A stretch of DNA of 64,000 nt. Origin: Streptomyces purpureus. Its GTDB lineage: Bacteria; Actinomycetota; Actinomycetes; Streptomycetales; Streptomycetaceae. Where the stretch lies: the NCBI RefSeq assembly GCF_014648195.1, contig NZ_BMQQ01000015.1:93362-157361 (forward strand), in the 5' to 3' direction. The first letter of the stretch is position 1, and each line of letters begins with the position of its first letter. Positions 60,466 to 64,000 of this stretch are shown here, piece by piece. The position numbers and the translations under genes are program-made. The notes under the pieces were generated by a model. That model worked only from the letters and a program-made list of their open reading frames with translations. It was not told the DNA's origin and made no database searches.

Positions 60466-62915
60466 GCGTCGCGCTCCAGTCGCAGGTTCGGCTCCGGGGC
60501 CCGGATGCCGGGCATGCCGAGGGATACCGTGCGGGTCTTGCGCAGGGTCCGGGTGGCCTCCTTGATCTGTTCGCGTTCGTCGTCGGTGAGCCTTTCGAGG
60601 TCGGTCTCGACGCGGCGGATCAGGGTGCGGATGCGCTTGATCTCCTCTTCGGACGGGGTCGATTCGGTGCGGGCCCAGTCGTCCAACTCGGTCGCGGCTG
60701 TGAGTCGTTCACGGTCTCTCAGCAGCGTGTCGAGGTAGGCCCGAAGCTCAGGCAAGTACGACGGGTCGGTGCGGAAGTGATCGCAGCCGACGCAGCGGAA
60801 CCGGAACGGGCAGCCGTGGCCGCCGGCCTTGACGTTCGTCGGCTCGACGCAGATGCCATAGGGGACGGATACCTGGCCGATCCGCACGCGGGCGTGTTCG
60901 TGCTCCAGGAGCTGGCGGGCCTCGGTCCAGATTCGGTTTCCGTGCCGGTCGAACTGGTGCGAGACGAGCTTGTCGACCGCGGCCCGGGTCCGCTTCTCCG
61001 TCACCCGATAGTAGGTTTGTGTAGTTTGCAACGATCTGTGCCCCATCAGCTCGCGGAGCACGTCGGGCAAGGTGCCGGCGTCCGCGTGACGCTGGGCGTA
61101 GGAGTGCCGGTAGGAGTATGGGGCGACGTCGAGCTTGGGGAATTCGGTGCCGTCGGCCAGCAGCAGCGGCGGCATGGCGTTGACCCATCGGCGGTGGACG
61201 TTGCCGATGTGGCTGATCCGGTAGGACTGGGTGCCGCCGGAGTTCTGTCGGGGCCGAGGGAAGAGGACGAGCTCGGTCAGCTCGGTGTCGGGGAAGCGGG
61301 CTCGCATGGCCTTCTTCTGCTCGACGATGATCTGGGCGGTGGAGTCCGGGATCGGCAGGCGACAGCCGGTGCGGTTGTTCTTGAAGTCGGTGTAGACGAG
61401 TACGGACTTGCCGTGCTCGTCGGTCTCCAGGCAGTCCCAGGGCAGGCACCCGATCTCGTCCGGGCGTCGCCCGGTGTCGATGAGGACCTCGATGGCATGG
61501 CGCATGTCCGCGGTGTCGTCGCGGACCTGGTCGAGGGCGGGCAGGCGTTCGCAGAGCTGGGTGAGGATCTCCCGCGGCAGGGCCCGGCCTGGTCCCTCCT
61601 GTGTGATGACCGGCGGCATGTCGTGCCTGCGCAGGGCGAAGTCGTCGGGCAGTTCGGCGAGGATCTCGCCGGGGCGGGTCAGGCCCATGTCGCGGATCTC
61701 GCGCAAGAACCGGCCGGTGAAGCGGCAGACCGTCGTGTGCCGGAAGGTGCTGATCTCGCCGGTGTGCTTCAGCTGCGCGACGTACTGGGTGAACGCCTCG
61801 ATGTCGCGGCGGCCGAGCGCGGCCATGTTCTCCCCGCGGTCCTCGCGGGAGCGGACCAGGCTCTTCGAGAGGAAGCGAACGCAGAGGATCATCTCGGAGA
61901 GGCTGTTGGGGATGTTCTTGCCGTAGCGGCGGGGGATCTCGTCCAGCACCCAGGTCTTGCAGGCCCGGCGCATCCACTCCTGGTGCAGCGGCGTGAAGTC
62001 CAGCTTCCGCCACTGGCCCAAGCCGAAGACGCCCATGTTCCAGACGTCCTTGATCTGCTCCAGCTCCGGGGTGGAGACGGCCGCGGCGAGCATGCGGCGC
62101 ATGCCGTTGGCCATGCCGGCGATGTGGGTGTTCGGAGTGATCTCGACGTCGTCGAACTGCGGCACCTGCTGTTCGCGCAGGCGCTGGACCAGGGCCCGCA
62201 GAAGGATGGGCGGGCTCTTGATCTCGGCGTCCGTGCGGGCCTGGAGCCCGTAGAGGACCTCGGCGGTCACCAGGGCCGGCAGTCCGCGAAGGCTCACCGC
62301 GGTGGTCTCGGAAGAGCCTGGCTCGGTGCGGCACCACTGCTCGAAGTCGGCGCCGCGGGGCTGTGCCTCCTTCCACCGCACCCAGTGCGGTGGGCAGCAC
62401 AGGTTCGAGCCGTTCGCCCGGTGCCGGTGGCAGGCATCCACCGAGCACAGGCCGTGCCCCGGGAGCGGCCGGACACGCGGATGCGCGAGGAACTCCGCCA
62501 GCGGCGGGCGCCCCAGCTTCACGAACAGCTCGCGGTGCCGCATGCACATCTGCGTCCTCGACGACGTCCAAGGGCGCTGGCACTTGGGGACGCCGCAGCC
62601 GCCCGAGGTGTTGCTGACCTGCTTCGGCTCGGTGGCCAGGTACTCCTCCGGCGTCTTGCCGCTCCGCTTCCAGCTGCTGCGGCAGCCCGAGCACAGACCC
62701 AGTTCCGTCTTGCGGGCGGCGGCCCAACAGCCTTGGCGGGCGCAGATGTTCATGCCGAGGAAGGGGTGGTCCGGTGATGGCCGCAGGACCTGGGACGTCT
62801 CGTCCCAGTTCAGCATCTCCAGCGTCTCGGGGCGGATCAGCTCGCGCAGCCGCTGGGCGCGGGCGGGCAGCAGATCCGATCCCGGGGCGGGCACCAGTTG
62901 CAGGGGCGAGGTCAT
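60462..62915 (-). CDS. tnpB: TnpB-like tyrosine recombinase, large
   Basis: An 817-residue protein. An N-terminal Cys-rich region with several CxxC pairs ('ICARQGCWAAARKTELGLCS' and 'GCGVPKCQRPW') may bind zinc; the C-terminal third is a tyrosine recombinase: 'EVLIDTGRRPDEIGCLPWDC' (first Arg), 'PYSYRHSYAQRHADAGTLPD' (HxxR-like), 'RELMGHRSLQTTQTYYRVTE' with the nucleophile Tyr. A late CxxC/H cluster 'GGHGCPFRFRCVGCDHF' follows. This is the size and order of TnpB of Tn554-type units (longer than the 630-residue prototype). Coupled to both neighbours. Confidence 0.85.
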   Translation of the reverse strand: MTSPLQLVPAPGSDLLPARAQRLRELIRPETLEMLNWDETSQVLRPSPDHPFLGMNICARQGCWAAARKTELGLCSGCRSSWKRSGKTPEEYLATEPKQVSNTSGGCGVPKCQRPWTSSRTQMCMRHRELFVKLGRPPLAEFLAHPRVRPLPGHGLCSVDACHRHRANGSNLCCPPHWVRWKEAQPRGADFEQWCRTEPGSSETTAVSLRGLPALVTAEVLYGLQARTDAEIKSPPILLRALVQRLREQQVPQFDDVEITPNTHIAGMANGMRRMLAAAVSTPELEQIKDVWNMGVFGLGQWRKLDFTPLHQEWMRRACKTWVLDEIPRRYGKNIPNSLSEMILCVRFLSKSLVRSREDRGENMAALGRRDIEAFTQYVAQLKHTGEISTFRHTTVCRFTGRFLREIRDMGLTRPGEILAELPDDFALRRHDMPPVITQEGPGRALPREILTQLCERLPALDQVRDDTADMRHAIEVLIDTGRRPDEIGCLPWDCLETDEHGKSVLVYTDFKNNRTGCRLPIPDSTAQIIVEQKKAMRARFPDTELTELVLFPRPRQNSGGTQSYRISHIGNVHRRWVNAMPPLLLADGTEFPKLDVAPYSYRHSYAQRHADAGTLPDVLRELMGHRSLQTTQTYYRVTEKRTRAAVDKLVSHQFDRHGNRIWTEARQLLEHEHARVRIGQVSVPYGICVEPTNVKAGGHGCPFRFRCVGCDHFRTDPSYLPELRAYLDTLLRDRERLTAATELDDWARTESTPSEEEIKRIRTLIRRVETDLERLTDDEREQIKEATRTLRKTRTVSLGMPGIRAPEPNLRLERDA

Positions 62916-64000
62916 CCGTTCCTCCTCGGGGCGAGTGCACCCACCCGCTCGACGGCGGCCCGCAGCCGCTGCGGGTCGGGATGCAGGTAGACCTGCGAAC
63001 TGGCTGGGCTGGCATGGCCGAGCAGGTCGGCGATCTCGTCCAGGACGGCGCCGGCGTCTGCGGCGTTGCTGGCGAACCCGTGCCGCAGAGCGTGGGGATG
63101 GACGCCTTCGGGCAGCCCCGCCCGGCGCGACAGCCGGTCGAACAGGTCATTCAAGGCAGCGGGCGGCATCGGCGCCCCGAGCGGCTGCCGGAACAGGTTC
63201 ACCAGGACGAAGTCGCTGTCGCGGGCCTCGCGGCAGGCGTCCCGTTCGACGGCGTACTGGTCGTAAGCCTGCACGAGCAGGAAGTCGACGGGGATCGCGC
63301 GCGAACGCTTCGACTTCGCCCAGGCGCCGTTGTCGTTGTCGCGGCGCACCACGTGCAGGTGGGAGCCGGGAATCCGGCAGCCCAGCCCGCTGGCGTCCAG
63401 GACGAAGTGGATGTCCTCCCGGCGCAGGCCCACGGCCTCGCTGCGGCGCAGCCCGGCCCTGGCCAGCAGCAGCACGATGAACCGGTCCCGGGCGTTGCGG
63501 CAGGCCCGCAGCAGGGCCAGGACCTCCTCGTCCGTGGCGCGGCCGACCGGCTCGTCCGGCTCGGCGGCCCGGTGCCGTGCCTTGGCGAAGTAGCGCAGGC
63601 CGCTGCCCTCGCCGCGGGCCTCGGGCGGCAGGTCCCGGGTGTCGGCGATCTCGTAGAGCTGGGACAGCACGAACATCGGCACCGTGCCCAACGTCGTGCC
63701 GTGCGCGAGGAATTCGCGAACCCCGGCGAGCACCGTGTTGATCCGGCGCGGCCCGCGTACCGGCTCGCTGCCCGGCCCGGCCACCACCTCGCCGCCGTCA
63801 CCCAGCGAGTGCCGCAGCCAGAACATGAAGCTGCCCAGACGGCCCGCAGCCGTCGTCCAGTCCCGTCCGGTGAGCCGGCACCAGGTCAGGTAGAGCGCGA
63901 CCGCCCCGGCGTACGTCCGCGTCGTCGACTCCGCCTGATCACGACCGAACCGTACGTGCCGCAAGAACTCATCCGCCGCCGGTACGGGCTCCAGGCGGTC
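62912..64000 (-). CDS. tnpA: TnpA-like tyrosine recombinase (5' end outside window)
   Basis: At least 362 residues; the frame is open to the right edge. An N-terminal core-binding domain 'RDQAESTTRTYAGAVALYLT' and catalytic domain 'LLLARAGLRRSEAVGLRRED' (Arg), 'GVHPHALRHGFASNAADAGA' (HxxR), and 'LLGHASPASSQVYLHPDPQR' (His, nucleophile Tyr) are all intact. As in Tn554, tnpA is the promoter-proximal gene, followed by tnpB and tnpC with four-base overlaps. The element's own end lies beyond the window. Confidence 0.85.
   Translation of the reverse strand, partial: DRLEPVPAADEFLRHVRFGRDQAESTTRTYAGAVALYLTWCRLTGRDWTTAAGRLGSFMFWLRHSLGDGGEVVAGPGSEPVRGPRRINTVLAGVREFLAHGTTLGTVPMFVLSQLYEIADTRDLPPEARGEGSGLRYFAKARHRAAEPDEPVGRATDEEVLALLRACRNARDRFIVLLLARAGLRRSEAVGLRREDIHFVLDASGLGCRIPGSHLHVVRRDNDNGAWAKSKRSRAIPVDFLLVQAYDQYAVERDACREARDSDFVLVNLFRQPLGAPMPPAALNDLFDRLSRRAGLPEGVHPHALRHGFASNAADAGAVLDEIADLLGHASPASSQVYLHPDPQRLRAAVERVGALAPRRNG

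Overview
The window is very GC-rich DNA with dense, codon-biased genes, GTG/TTG starts, many translationally coupled (ATGA/GTGA) gene pairs and protein families typical of Streptomyces: Tat-secreted enzymes, PucR/MarR/TetR regulators, a DUF3516 helicase, secreted lipase and PNGase A-like enzymes. No rRNA, tRNA or CRISPR array was found. The assignment to Streptomyces or a close relative is an inference from composition and gene content.

Bases 1-20515 look like ordinary chromosome: acyl-CoA dehydrogenase (partial), VOC protein, glutathione peroxidase, thioesterase II, DUF3516 helicase, a YdjM-like membrane protein, an asymmetric heterodimeric ABC exporter, PNGase A-like and GH109-like glycan enzymes, a D-lactate-dehydrogenase-type flavo/Fe-S protein with a MarR regulator and divergent ABC exporter, a 19-residue hydrophobic micro-ORF, a flavin monooxygenase and yjbQ.

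From the 3' end of yjbQ (20515) to the right edge the window reads as a layered accessory island. A segment matching the last ~18 codons of yjbQ recurs five more times (24827, 27176, 32361, 48988, 58697), always in the same orientation. Four copies carry a conserved ~35 bp left flank absent from yjbQ that forms a 10-12 bp inverted repeat with the yjbQ-derived half. This is what repeated site-specific integration at the yjbQ 3' end would leave behind. The copies bound cassettes: (i) agmatine deiminase, APC permease and TetR, plus decayed fragments; (ii) small genes, a TPR fragment and DinB; (iii) a broken toxin-antitoxin-like trio, a strongly altered EF-Tu with a frameshifted small gene, and a BBE-type FAD oxidase; (iv) SixA, two PucR regulators, a lipase, DUF3068, and an envelope operon (GT4, methyltransferase, AftD-like arabinosyltransferase, condensation-type acyltransferase, methyltransferase, DMT transporter, Trm112-like); (v) a complete type II Wadjet system (jetABCD-like) followed by the intact form of the toxin-antitoxin-like trio. 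To the right are a lower-GC orphan membrane protein and a Tn554-type recombinase unit (tnpA-tnpB-tnpC) that runs off the edge.

The most interesting signals are the yjbQ-tail repeat array as a possible undescribed integration hotspot, the EF-Tu variant that has lost its hydrophobic-gate residues and carries changes at elfamycin-resistance positions, the adjacent small gene with an apparent +1 frameshift at a UUU-C site, and the two copies of the three-gene unit 30 kb apart, one dead and one intact.
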